Positions 6,801 through 13,620 are shown, counted from the stretch's first letter. The stretch is 15,946 nucleotides of DNA from Gammaproteobacteria bacterium (GCA_027067235.1 JALXFQ010000275.1:1-15946); one strand, 5' to 3'. Numbers and translations are program-made. The notes: generated by a model from the letters alone, not told the origin.

Positions 6801-8321
6801 TACGACCCCTGGGGCAATATCAGCGCCATCCAGAAAACCGAAGCCGGCATCGTTTACCACACCCACTACAGCCATGACGCCGGCAACCGCCTTACCGGCC
6901 TGGTCTATCCCGATGGTCGCCAGCTCCAGTACACCCGCGACGCCCTGGGCCGCATCAGCGCCATCCATACCAGCATCGAAGGCCAGACCAGCGCCATCGT
7001 CACCGGCATCCGCTATCGCGCCGACCAGCAACTGGCCCGACAAACCTTTGGCAACGGCGTAACCGAACAACGCCGCTACGGCCCCGCCGGACAACTGCTG
7101 AGCCAGCAACTCGGCAGCCTCGATACCCGCCGCTACGCCTGGGACAAAAACCGCAACCTGCTGAGCCAGACCAGCAGCTCGCAACTGGCCCAATACCAGT
7201 ACGACGCCCTCAACCGCCTCAACGACATCCGCTACTGGCTCGACCAGCCCGACCCCGACCTGCCGCCGGGCAGCACGCAAACCATCAACAGCCAGTACAG
7301 TCCGGCCAGCAACCGCATGACCCAACGCGACAACCAGGCCGTCCAGCTTGACCCGGCGGGCAACACCCTCAGCGACCACGGCGGCCAGCGCGCTTTCCAG
7401 TACAACCAGCGCGGCCGGCTTTGGAAACTGTTCGGCAACGGCCAGTTAAAAGCACAATACACCTACAACGCCAGCGGCCAGCGCACCCGCAAAACACTGG
7501 CCGATGGCACGGAGACGGTATATCACTACGACAGCCAGGGTCGCCTCATCGCCGAGACCAGCCAGACCGGCCAGCCCCTGCGCGACTATATCTGGGCCGA
7601 CGACCGTCCCGTCGCCCAGATCGAAACCCACAGAGACGCCGCAGGCAAGCTGCACAACGACAACATCATCTACCTGTTCAGCGACCACCTCAACACACCG
7701 CGCATCGGCATGGACCAGGCCAGCCAGATCATCTGGCGCAACGACAGCGTAGGCTTCGGCGAACAGGCCGCCAACGACGACCCCGACGGAGACAGCAACG
7801 CCACCGTCGTCAACCTGCGCTTTCCCGGGCAATACTTCGATGGGGAATCGGGGTTACACTACAATTACAATCGCTATTACGACCCGGAGACCGGGCGCTA
7901 TATCACCAGTGATCCGATTGGGCTGGATGGGGGAATTAATACCTACCTTTATGCAAAAGTGAATCCTCTGGTTTTTAACGATCCGACTGGGGAAAGTGCT
8001 ACTGCGGTTGCTGAAATCTGCATCAGGTTTCCATCATTATGCGGAGTTGGTGCAAGGGCTGGTGGAGCGCTAGGTGGTTTTTTGGGTGCAATCGGGGGCT
8101 TATTATATCCGTCGTCACTTTGTGAAAATGAGGATGAATGTATCAAGGAGTGGAAAGAGGCAGAGAGGATATGCAGAGATCTTATTATGGAAGAACTAGA
8201 GCAACGCGCCGGTAGGCGGAGGAGAAGAAGCGTCAGAGGTGTAACCGGCGGTTTCACTAATGTCCGTGAATGTGCAAGGGGCTTGGTCAGTCAGAAGTGT
8301 GGTGGGAATAGAGTGAACTAG
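3846..8321 (+). CDS. Full-length secreted RHS/YD-repeat polymorphic toxin
   Basis: A 1491-aa RHS protein, the only complete one here. Residues 1-40 look like a signal peptide: TRRFFVSL (Tat-like), a Phe/Ala/Leu core and VLA cleavage before His41. Residues 41-222 are Cys-rich, of unknown function. A DUF6531-like segment starts near 223 (NPVTVTSLAK...LSFSRTYNSQ). From about 340 to 1340 there are many YD repeats (YDANGNPISVRYPDG type), which in this family build a hollow beta shell. The core tail RYYDPETGRYITSDPIGL starts at 1343 and the cleavage-type NDPTG ends at 1382. The last 109 residues are the variable toxin: a Gly/Ala-rich hydrophobic stretch, then a Cys- and Arg-rich tail with RAGRRRRRSVRGVTGG and ECARGLVSQKCGGN. 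Its activity is not recognised. No PAAR or VgrG domain is seen, so delivery differs from T6SS RHS proteins. The stop overlaps the next gene by one base. GC3 is highest at about 5490-7840. Confidence 0.93.
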   Translation: MKGERAGFGCPAVTRRFFVSLRFFFAAALWLFTFSASVLAHVTDCKGSSPDGQAICTEPLFTDFTYGICRSYPPSIAAWKVWCVVQGGTVVEEPRQHCEGDQPVTDGNIYTFSEAFASWGGVCNIEGVDKGWLGHGERINPPDPFCWDFVPEYVNGQNVHSLRELRFTGTRGSSCDNELKERFIARRDRKAYCPPGYTGRSLESGVDSRMECYKFKVEECTAGNPVTVTSLAKIQKETDYASAQAGLSFSRTYNSQSYLLPLGSANHPTTSGTDFWTHSFDKRVYDISSDSALANVRRSNGEILSFNPDGSPSNATRKEKLDRLEKLAAGGWRYTRADGSQENYDSNGRLIAETTPAGQITQLTYNAQNQLSAVTGPSGHQLTFTWDTEGRLATMMDPAGGSYVYSYDANGNPISVRYPDGAERHYHYEVSYHNDSSTSSNRYLLTGITDENGDRFATFEYDTDLYKHAKVTRHAQTDNGAPQEKLTFRGFRNSYGRWMAGSYYIDSVGTKTAFSNTLVAGVVRPLQIWVYGDTTVTRSFIHDTAGNITNRRDENNRNSTYTWNATNQKTSMTEAAGTPQARTTTYEYLSPTLDRVTRETSPGVSAGHQKQTVTVYDPNILKPLSITQSGFRPDGAPVSRTTTFQYDAFGHVMQIDGPRTDVADITSYTWYNCNTGGRCGQLASVTNALGQTTTYDSYDANANLLQSTDPNGIVTNLTYDARNRLLSITRTPPAGQGSARVTSYTYDKVGQMTSVALPDGVSLAYSYDAAHYLRSITDNLGNRVEYHYDLKGNRDREDIRDPQGKLVRSIRTAHDLRDRVSQITDAGNTSVIDHDAVGNTVSETDPNNNPATTHEYNALDQLVKTTDSIGGETRYEYDPAGRVSRITSPINAETVYQYDDLGNLLQETSPDRGTISYVHDAAGNVTSVTDARGVTTSYIYDALNRLVGVNPPGAAEDIVWAHDNCANGIGRICNVQDESGTTVYSYDPWGNISAIQKTEAGIVYHTHYSHDAGNRLTGLVYPDGRQLQYTRDALGRISAIHTSIEGQTSAIVTGIRYRADQQLARQTFGNGVTEQRRYGPAGQLLSQQLGSLDTRRYAWDKNRNLLSQTSSSQLAQYQYDALNRLNDIRYWLDQPDPDLPPGSTQTINSQYSPASNRMTQRDNQAVQLDPAGNTLSDHGGQRAFQYNQRGRLWKLFGNGQLKAQYTYNASGQRTRKTLADGTETVYHYDSQGRLIAETSQTGQPLRDYIWADDRPVAQIETHRDAAGKLHNDNIIYLFSDHLNTPRIGMDQASQIIWRNDSVGFGEQAANDDPDGDSNATVVNLRFPGQYFDGESGLHYNYNRYYDPETGRYITSDPIGLDGGINTYLYAKVNPLVFNDPTGESATAVAEICIRFPSLCGVGARAGGALGGFLGAIGGLLYPSSLCENEDECIKEWKEAERICRDLIMEELEQRAGRRRRRSVRGVTGGFTNVRECARGLVSQKCGGNRVN
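7411..7953 (+). repeat. RHS core-end repeat, copy 1 (inside full-length rhs)
   Basis: This is the 543-bp reference copy of the segment repeated in every displaced tip, from GCGGCCGGCT to the last shared codons before the toxin. It carries a nine-base ACCGGCCAG unit (TGQ) present also in the 13621 copy but missing from the 9048, 10690 and 12051 copies. Confidence 0.93.
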
Positions 8322-8737
8322 TGGATATTAATAAACTTAAAATAGACGCGGAACAGGGAATAACACCAAGTCAGGTAATGCTTGGTCTTTGTTATCTCGA
8401 TGGTGATGGCGTTGAAGAAGACTTTTCACAAGCCCTTAAATGGCTTTCTATCGCAAGCGAGAAAGGTGCATCTCGTGCTACATTAAATCTTGGCGCCATG
8501 TATGAAAAAGGTTGGGGCGTTGAACCTGATGCTTCCAAAGCTATCCAGCTTTATGAAAATGCCGCAGAAAGCGGAGAATTTATGGCCTTTATTTTTCTTG
8601 CGAGAATATATGCTGAAGGTAAGGGGGTAGAAAAGGATTCAAATAAAGCAGCTAATTATTATCGAGAAGCCGTTAAGTATGAATTAAAAGTTGACGCGGT
8701 CGAAGAAATTAGTGAAGCGAAAAAATATTTGAGCTAA
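8321..8737 (+). CDS. Sel1-repeat protein, probable immunity to the RHS toxin
   Basis: A 138-aa protein made almost entirely of about three Sel1-like (SLR/TPR-type) helical repeats at residues about 13-50, 51-86 and 87-122: LGLCYLDGDGVEEDFSQAL, LGAMYEKGWGVEPDASKAI and LARIYAEGKGVEKDSNKAA. There is no signal peptide, so it is probably cytoplasmic. The GTG start at 8321 shares one base with the rhs stop (TAGTG), which implies coupled translation. Known: Sel1/TPR proteins are among the immunity families found beside polymorphic toxins, and position directly after the variable toxin is the usual immunity place. Base composition is AT-richer than the rhs core, like the toxin tail, suggesting the two arrived together. 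That it neutralises the upstream toxin is inferred from position. Confidence 0.85.
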   Translation: MDINKLKIDAEQGITPSQVMLGLCYLDGDGVEEDFSQALKWLSIASEKGASRATLNLGAMYEKGWGVEPDASKAIQLYENAAESGEFMAFIFLARIYAEGKGVEKDSNKAANYYREAVKYELKVDAVEEISEAKKYLS

Positions 8738-8738
8738 T

Positions 8739-8817
8739 GGAATTCTTGGGACATCAATGGAATTCTGGGGGAATTCTGGGGATATCAACAACAATTCAAG
8801 GATCGCGAAGGCCAAAA
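8739..8817 (+). repeat. Cluster of GGAATTCTGGGGACAT-type repeats
   Basis: Three degenerate units (8739-8757, 8758-8770, 8770-8783) follow the Sel1 gene. The last continues into ATCAACAACAATTCAAGGAT and a GCCAAA, a stretch of about 45 bp found again at 12001-12045. The motif recalls the AATTCTGGGGACA ends seen beside REP-associated (RAYT, IS200-like) transposase genes, but no transposase is present. From 8818 to 8910 I see no gene or clear structure. Confidence 0.55.
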
Positions 8818-8910
8818 CCGAACCGATGGAGCCGGAGTAAATTGAAAATCAATCCTGGAGTTCCGGGGAGTGCGGCCGAGCAAGGAGAGCCCGCAGGCCC
8901 GGCTGAGGCG

Positions 8911-9047
8911 CGAAGCCCAACAACCCACGAACCAAAACAGAATGAGCCCAAAACCATGAAACCCAACCCTCAGCCCGACAACAAATAAACCCATGACACC
9001 GGCACGTCTGAAATACCGCCGCTTCATACCCGCGCTGGCCGCGGCGG
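8911..9047 (+). repeat. Conserved pre-tip block, copy A
   Basis: This 137-bp block precedes the core-end repeat at 9048. It contains a short ORF at 8956-8988 (MKPNPQPDNK and stop) and the tip ATG at 8993. The mini-ATG to core distance is 92 bases, the same in all four copies. The block is absent from the full-length rhs gene. Confidence 0.8.
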
Positions 9048-10049
9048 GCGGCCGGCTATGGAAACTGTTCGATAACGGCCAGCTAAAAGCACAATACACC
9101 TACAACGCCAGCGGCCAGCGCACCCGCAAAACACTGGCCGATGGCACCGAGACGGTATATCACTACGACAGCCAGGGCCGCCTCATCGCCGAAACCAGCC
9201 AGCCCCTGCGCGACTATATCTGGGCCGACGACCGCCCCGTCGCCCAGATCGAAACCCACAGAGACGCCGCCGGCAAACTGCACAACGACAACATCATCTA
9301 CCTGTTCAGCGACCACCTGAATACGCCGCGCGTGGGCATGAACCCGAGCGGCCAGGTCATCTGGCGCAACGACAGCGTGGGCTTCGGCGAACAGGCCGCC
9401 AACGACGACCCCGACGGAGACGGCAACGCCACCGTCGTCAACCTGCGCTTTCCCGGGCAATACTTCGATGGGGAATCGGGGTTACACTACAATTACAATC
9501 GCTATTACGACCCGGAGACCGGGCGCTATATCACCAGTGATCCGATTGGGCTGGATGGCGGGATCAATACGTTTGGGTATGTGGGGGGGGAATCCATTAG
9601 GTTTTACCGATTCTAACGGGTTAGCAGCTACAGGAACCAGAAGCGGTGGCGGGGTGATTAGTTTTCCAACTTTGCCGCCTTGGGCGAGGAATCCGACAGG
9701 GTTTTGTCTTTGGGCGCTGACCTTTTCAAAACCTTTAGGTGGAAATGGAGCCGATATTATACCGTTTCCTGGGTGTGGTCCTTCACCCACGAGTAGTAAC
9801 GGCACAGGAAATAGTTGCGATGATGATAATGATTGCGAGATACTGCTAAACAAGCTGGCAATTCTAGGCACGCAGATAATGCAGGAAGGAGAGTCCTCAC
9901 CGCCTAGAGGCGGTGACCCATTTACTCAAAGAATAAAGGTAAGAAATCTCATCAGGAAATACAGATCGGATGCGAAATCATACAACGCTAAGTGCGTGCC
10001 AAAAGGCTTTCCATATAGGAATCCAAAAGCATTTGATAAATATATGTAA
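8993..10049 (+). pseudogene. Displaced RHS tip 2 with toxin tail, frameshifted in a G8 run
   Basis: This tip begins MTPARLKYRRF, joins the RHS core end at LWKLFDNGQ, and runs through RYYDPETGRYITSDPIGLDGGINTFGYVGG. At 9583-9590 there are eight G where seven keep frame; as written the protein ends after 207 aa at 9616 (ESIRFYRF). In the other frame from 9591 it continues as NPLGFTDSNGLAATG and a roughly 150-aa tail to the stop at 10047-10049. The tail is Gly/Pro-rich, then has SCDDDNDCEILLNKLAILGTQ and ends FPYRNPKAFDKYM. The paralogous tips show GYxGGNPLGF, so the +1 shift is clear. There is no signal peptide and no good ribosome binding site. The usual DPxGL after the core is DSNGL here. It could be a sequencing error, a dead copy or a phase switch. 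Confidence 0.85.
9048..9581 (+). repeat. RHS core-end repeat, copy 2
   Basis: A 534-bp segment collinear with 7411-7953 except for the missing nine-base TGQ unit. Copy-specific residues: MNPSGQVIWRN and NDDPDGDGN; it shares LHYNYNRYYD with the full-length gene. Confidence 0.93.
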
Positions 10050-10057
10050 GATATGAA

Positions 10058-10630
10058 ATGTTGTCTCTCGTTATAAATATATCTAAAGAGCAAGCCTGTA
10101 TTGTCGATGGAGATGAGGCGAGTTTTATTTCAGCGAACTATCGTCTCTTTCCAGATTGTATAACGATAGAAGTTATGGGGTCTGTTAACGGGGAAGTTAA
10201 ACAATTTTTAAATAAAGACTTGTCTGACGATGAAAACGTGACAATTCACCTAGAAGAGTCAGAGAAGGAGGCTGTAGTTGGTAATGCAAAACTTAGTATC
10301 CCAGTGAAGAGATATGGGCGTCGGTGTGAAAGTATTAACGTCTTTAAAAACTCCGACCTTGTATTTAGTAAAAATATTGGTAGATCTGGTTACTGCGATT
10401 TAGGCGTAGTGGTAAATAATTCGGATTCTATATATAGGATTAATATACTGCATGGGGATAATATTAATCAGGCTGAATATCTCAAGTCAATAGATTTGTC
10501 TAGTGGTGATGTCATTTTGATAGAGACCGCAGCTCATAGGTTGGTTGAAGCACGAACCCCAACAACCCACAAATCAAAACAGAACGAATCAAAAACCATG
10601 AAACCCAACCCTCAACCCGACAAACAATAA
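10058..10630 (+). CDS. Probable immunity gene of tip 2, running into the pre-tip block
   Basis: A 190-aa acidic protein of no family I recognise, with many short beta-type stretches (SLVINISKEQACIVDGDEA, CITIEVMGSVNGEVKQF) and no signal peptide or membrane segment. The start at ATG 10058 lies eight bases after the toxin stop; the Shine-Dalgarno is weak. Immunity function is inferred from its place behind the toxin tail and its similar AT-rich composition. The last 26 or so residues (RTPTTHKSKQNESKTMKPNPQPDKQ region) are the translated pre-tip block, not immunity sequence, so the natural C-terminus was probably lost when the block joined. A partial copy of its 3' part (NQAEYLKSIDLSSGDVI) survives at 13424-13482. 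Confidence 0.75.
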   Translation: MLSLVINISKEQACIVDGDEASFISANYRLFPDCITIEVMGSVNGEVKQFLNKDLSDDENVTIHLEESEKEAVVGNAKLSIPVKRYGRRCESINVFKNSDLVFSKNIGRSGYCDLGVVVNNSDSIYRINILHGDNINQAEYLKSIDLSSGDVILIETAAHRLVEARTPTTHKSKQNESKTMKPNPQPDKQ

Positions 10631-10689
10631 ACCCATGAACCCGGCCCGTTCAAACTACCGCCGCTTCATGCCCGCGCTGGCCGCGGCGG
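10553..10689 (+). repeat. Conserved pre-tip block, copy B
   Basis: A 137-bp block with mini-ORF 10598-10630 (MKPNPQPDKQ and stop) and tip ATG 10635, 92 bases from mini-ATG to core. Its first part is read as the C-terminus of the upstream immunity gene. Confidence 0.8.
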
Positions 10690-11609
10690 GCGGCCGGCTG
10701 TGGAAACTGTTCGGCAACGGCCAGCTAAAAGCACAATACACCTACAACGCCAGCGGCCAGCGCACCCGCAAAATACTGGCCGATGGCACGGAGACGGTAT
10801 ATCACTACGACAGCCAGGGCCGCCTCATCGCCGAAACCAGCCAGCCCCTGCGCGACTATATCTGGGCCGACGACCGTCCCATCGCCCAGATCGAAACCCA
10901 CAGAGACGCCGCAGGCAAGCTGCACAACGACAACATCATCTACCTGTTCAGCGACCACCTCAACACACCGCGCATCGGCATGGACCCGAGCGGTAATATC
11001 ATCTGGCGCAACGACAGCGTAGGCTTCGGCGAACAGGCCGCCAACGAAGACCCCGACGCAGACGGCAACGCCACCGTCGTCAACCTGCGCTTTCCCGGGC
11101 AATATTTTGACCGGGAGAGTAAACTGCATTACAACTGGAACCGGTATTACGACCCGGAGACCGGGCGCTATATCACCAGTGATCCGATTGGGCTGGATGG
11201 CGGGATCAATACGTTTGGGTATGCGGGAGGGAATCCGCTGGGGTTTTCGGATCCTGAAGGGACGTATTATGCTATTCCTTGGGGATTAGGCGGAGCAGGA
11301 CCACTAGGTTGGGGGCTTCTCGGAGGCGGCATATTATATTATTGCATTACTTCCGGGGCATGTAGCTTGCCTGATTTATCTCCAAATGAGCCCCGTGACC
11401 AATGTGATGATACTGACGATAAATGTGAAAAACGTTTGGAATATGAAGAAGCATTATGTGAAGCACTCGCAGGCCCAATGTACCCCGGAAACTCTAGGCA
11501 AGCCATTCGCATTTGTAAAAATGCCGCATTTGAACGTTACACCAAGTGCCTAAAAGGGGTACCGGAGTCCGATTGGCCTCCGCTTACCGGGGTTGACACC
11601 CCTATATAG
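10635..11609 (+). CDS. Displaced RHS tip 3 with toxin tail
   Basis: A 324-aa orphan tip: MNPARSNYRRFMPALAAAGG from the pre-tip block, then the RHS core end from LWKLFGNGQ to GLDGGINTFGYAGGNPLGF, then SDPEG (DPxG intact) and a 109-residue variable tail. The tail has a Gly-rich hydrophobic part (WGLGGAGPLGWGLLGGGILYY) followed by a Cys-rich end: DQCDDTDDKCEKRLEYEEALC, ICKNAAFERYTKCLKG and PPLTGVDTPI. The CK/R-x-A-x-x-RYxxCL pattern is one I recall from other RHS tails, but its activity is unknown to me. There is no signal peptide and no Shine-Dalgarno, so it is probably silent in place. The tail is AT-richer than the core. The next gene starts 21 bases after the stop. Confidence 0.85.
   Translation: MNPARSNYRRFMPALAAAGGRLWKLFGNGQLKAQYTYNASGQRTRKILADGTETVYHYDSQGRLIAETSQPLRDYIWADDRPIAQIETHRDAAGKLHNDNIIYLFSDHLNTPRIGMDPSGNIIWRNDSVGFGEQAANEDPDADGNATVVNLRFPGQYFDRESKLHYNWNRYYDPETGRYITSDPIGLDGGINTFGYAGGNPLGFSDPEGTYYAIPWGLGGAGPLGWGLLGGGILYYCITSGACSLPDLSPNEPRDQCDDTDDKCEKRLEYEEALCEALAGPMYPGNSRQAIRICKNAAFERYTKCLKGVPESDWPPLTGVDTPI
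10690..11223 (+). repeat. RHS core-end repeat, copy 3
   Basis: 534 bp, lacking the TGQ unit. Copy-specific residues: MDPSGNIIWRN, NEDPDADGN (shared with copy 6) and FDRESKLHYNWNRYYD (close to copy 5). It is thus a mosaic of variants seen in different copies. Confidence 0.93.
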
Positions 11610-11630
11610 ACATACAAAAGCGAAGGATTT

Positions 11631-11861
11631 ATGGAAGTTGAAGATGTGTTAGGACGCGATTTCAGTCTGCGCTATGACCCTAAAGCAGAATGTTTATTAA
11701 TTTCGAAAATGCAGGACAAAAAAAAAGTTGGAGTGCCTATTTCGATAAAACTCTCCACATTAAAAACAATGGATAAGGAGCTTGCTTGTAACTGGTTAGG
11801 TAAAACCATCCTTCTCCTAATACCAGAAACACGAAAGGATATTCTAGAAGTCGAGGAATAA
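11631..11861 (+). CDS. Small probable immunity protein of tip 3
   Basis: A 76-aa protein of unrecognised family: DVLGRDFSLRYDPKAECLLIS, a basic QDKKKVG turn, and WLGKTILLLIPETRKDILEVEE at the C-terminus. It would be a compact beta-rich cytoplasmic protein with no signal peptide. GAAGGA at 11622-11627 lies just before ATG 11631, the clearest Shine-Dalgarno among the displaced modules. Its place right behind a variable RHS tail and its small size fit an immunity gene. Function is inferred from context only. Confidence 0.75.
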   Translation: MEVEDVLGRDFSLRYDPKAECLLISKMQDKKKVGVPISIKLSTLKTMDKELACNWLGKTILLLIPETRKDILEVEE

Positions 11862-12050
11862 TCAAGTCGGACTGGATCGCGGGATCAATACGTTTGGGTA
11901 TGTGCGTGGGAATCCGCCGGGGAATTCTGGGGATGGAATTCTGGGGACATCAACCATGATTATATGTGGAACGGCACCACGCCAGTGATAATTCTGGTAA
12001 TTCTGGGGACATCAACAACAATTCAAGGATCATGAAAGCCAAAGCATGCA
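11862..12050 (+). repeat. Patchwork of RHS scraps and GGAATTCTGGGGACAT repeats
   Basis: Three RHS scraps lie within 189 bp. The first, 11870-11919, copies the core tail codons for GLDGGINTFGYVGGNP with changes. The second, about 11957-11986, matches the DYVWNGATPV codons of the 15380 tip. The third begins at 12051, where the tip 4 core homology starts. Between them are GGAATTCTGGGGAT (11921-11934), GGAATTCTGGGGACATCAAC (11935-11954) and a double unit at 11987-12012 that runs into ATCAACAACAATTCAAGGAT. No complete gene is here; it reads as a stack of recombination or repeat-insertion scars. Confidence 0.7.
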
Positions 12051-13173
12051 TTCCGCCAGCAACCGCATGACCCAACGCGACAACCAGGCCGTCCAGCTTG
12101 ACCCGGCGGGCAACACCCTCAGCGACCACGGCGGCCAGCGTACATTCCAGTACAACCAGCGCGGCCGGCTATGGAAACTGTTCGGCAACGGCCAGTTAAA
12201 AGCACAATACACCTACAACGCCAGCGGCCAGCGCACCCGCAAAACACTGGCCGATGGCACGGAGACGGTATATCACTACGACAGCCAGGGCCGCCTCATC
12301 GCCGAAACCAGCCAGCCCCTGCGCGACTATATCTGGGCCGACGACCGTCCCGTCGCCCAGATCGAAACCCACAGAGACGCCGCCGGCAAACTGCACAACG
12401 ACAACATCATCTACCTGTTCAGCGACCACCTGAATACGCCGCGCGTGGGCATGAACCCGAACGGTAATATCATCTGGCGCAACGACAGCGTGGGCTTCGG
12501 CGAACAGGCCGCCAACGACGACCCCGACGGAGACGGCAGCGCCACCGTCGTCAACCTGCGCTTTCCCGGGCAATACTTCGATGGGGAATCGGGGTTACAC
12601 TACAACTGGAACCGCTATTACGACCCGGAGACCGGGCGCTATATCACCAGTGATCCGATTGGGCTGGATGGCGGGATCAATACGTTTGGGTATGTTGGGG
12701 GGAACCCCGGCAATGCTTTCGACCTAGTAGGTCTGGCGGGTTCCGCCGTTGTTGATGGCGCCAGGTTTGGCGCTCAGTGGGGTAGTCGCGTCGGAAGTGT
12801 TATACCCCATCCAAGCGGTAGGCTTTTGGGCGGTTTATTGGGCGGTGGTTTGGGGGCGGCAGCTGGCTGGCTGATTCCGCAAGCGTTTCCTGACCGAACG
12901 GATTCATTGCCTCATGATCCGCCGGAGGAGAGGTGTGAAGATGAATGTCCACCTTGTACCCCGTATCCAAAAGGAACTATTGGATATATTGGTCCGCACA
13001 CTGATCATGACCATTATCCGATTGGACGACCTCATTTAAATTTATTTGTTGTCAATCAAAATCCTAACTCATGTAAATGTTTCTGGAATAAAAACAACCC
13101 CGATGCTTCTGCACCACCTCCTGCACCTGGTTGGGTTGATTTAAATTCTGGTTTCCCACCATTATCACCGTGA
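12046..13173 (+). CDS. Displaced RHS tip 4 with GTIGY/CFW-type toxin tail
   Basis: A 375-aa orphan tip that starts further upstream in the RHS core than the others: MHSASNRMTQRDNQAV matches the full-length gene from about 7301. It runs through the core to GYVGGNPGN, then AFDLVGLAG (the expected DPxGL has lost its Pro). A pretoxin linker with Gly zippers follows (GGLLGGGLGAAAGW), almost identical to that of tip 5. The toxin itself is CPPCTPYPKGTIGYIGPHTD...HLNLFVVNQNPNSCKCFW, with His/Cys spacing I recall from many proteobacterial RHS tails; its activity is not known to me. It has no signal peptide and no Shine-Dalgarno at ATG 12046. The pre-tip block is replaced by repeat scars. A putative immunity gene starts 20 bases after the stop. 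Confidence 0.85.
   Translation: MHSASNRMTQRDNQAVQLDPAGNTLSDHGGQRTFQYNQRGRLWKLFGNGQLKAQYTYNASGQRTRKTLADGTETVYHYDSQGRLIAETSQPLRDYIWADDRPVAQIETHRDAAGKLHNDNIIYLFSDHLNTPRVGMNPNGNIIWRNDSVGFGEQAANDDPDGDGSATVVNLRFPGQYFDGESGLHYNWNRYYDPETGRYITSDPIGLDGGINTFGYVGGNPGNAFDLVGLAGSAVVDGARFGAQWGSRVGSVIPHPSGRLLGGLLGGGLGAAAGWLIPQAFPDRTDSLPHDPPEERCEDECPPCTPYPKGTIGYIGPHTDHDHYPIGRPHLNLFVVNQNPNSCKCFWNKNNPDASAPPPAPGWVDLNSGFPPLSP
12051..12694 (+). repeat. RHS core-end repeat, copy 4 (extended upstream)
   Basis: This copy aligns with full-length rhs from 7301, about 110 bases earlier than the other displaced copies, and lacks the TGQ unit. Copy-specific residues: MNPNGNIIWRN, NDDPDGDGSATV and LHYNWNRYYD. Confidence 0.93.
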
Positions 13174-13193
13174 TTGCAAGCTGAGAGTTTGAA

Positions 13194-13427
13194 ATGAAAT
13201 ATCCTGATGGTACCGTAGCAAAATTAGGGGATCGTGTGAGACTTCCAAACGGCGAGTGTGGGACCATTGTATTTTCTATAGATACAGATGAATATTCTGC
13301 TAACTTCCCAAAGGATGAATGGGACTATTTATGTAAAGGTGTGATGGTTATGACTGATGTGGGTGCGCTAGTGCACTTTGAAGATCCAAATATTGAACCG
13401 ATTGGGTCGGAGTCAATTGAAAAATAA
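13194..13427 (+). CDS. Small probable immunity protein of tip 4
   Basis: A 77-aa acidic protein: MKYPDGTVAKLGDRVRLPNG, then CGTIVFSIDTDEYSANFPKDE and WDYLCKGVMVMTDVGALVHF. The GDRVRLxNGxxGTIVxSIDT pattern suggests a small SH3/KOW-like beta barrel. I recall similar small proteins next to GTIGY/CFW-type RHS tails, which supports the pairing, but cannot name a family. ATG 13194 is preceded by GAGAG at 13183-13187. The TAA stop (13425-13427) falls inside sequence homologous to the upstream immunity gene at 10058, so a recombination junction lies at the very end of this gene. Confidence 0.78.
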   Translation: MKYPDGTVAKLGDRVRLPNGECGTIVFSIDTDEYSANFPKDEWDYLCKGVMVMTDVGALVHFEDPNIEPIGSESIEK

Positions 13428-13482
13428 TGTTAATCAGGCTGAATTGCTCAAGTCAATAGATATGTCTAGCGGTTATGTAATC
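13424..13482 (+). pseudogene. Remnant of the tip 2 immunity gene 3' end
   Basis: The stretch matches 10458-10516 base for base apart from scattered changes. In frame it reads NVNQAELLKSIDMSSGYVI, against NINQAEYLKSIDLSSGDVI in the 10058 gene. It has no start and no upstream part; the tip 4 immunity gene replaces everything before it. It then runs into the pre-tip block at 13484. Confidence 0.85.
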
Positions 13483-13483
13483 A

Positions 13484-13620
13484 CGAAGCCCAGCAAGAAA
13501 CGAATCAAAACAGAATGAATCAAAAACCATGAAACCCAATCCTCAACCCGACAAGCAATAAACCCATGAACCCGGCCCGTTCAAAGCACCACCGCTTCAT
13601 ACCCGCGCTGGCCGCGGCAG
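13484..13620 (+). repeat. Conserved pre-tip block, copy C
   Basis: 137 bp, with mini-ORF 13529-13561 (MKPNPQPDKQ) and tip ATG 13566. Differences from copies A and B in the MKPNP part are synonymous (AAT for AAC, AAG for AAA). Confidence 0.8.

Noticed and set aside
6121..7062. 313-codon plus-strand frame inside rhs
   Set aside because: It is an alternate-frame reading of YD repeats, dominated by Pro, Ala, Thr and Ser; the RHS frame is continuous across it.
5520..7379. A 619-codon open frame on the minus strand, antisense to rhs
   Set aside because: It is Val/Gly/Ala-rich with no recognisable domain and coincides with the high-GC3 YD-repeat region; codons ending in C on the plus strand remove stops on this antisense frame. 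It also spreads into each core-end copy, as a shadow would.
8737..8988. 83-codon frame after the Sel1 gene
   Set aside because: Its first part is translated GGAATTC repeats and its last part is the pre-tip block; there is no coherent protein, though the end is noted as the conserved MKPNPQPDNK frame.
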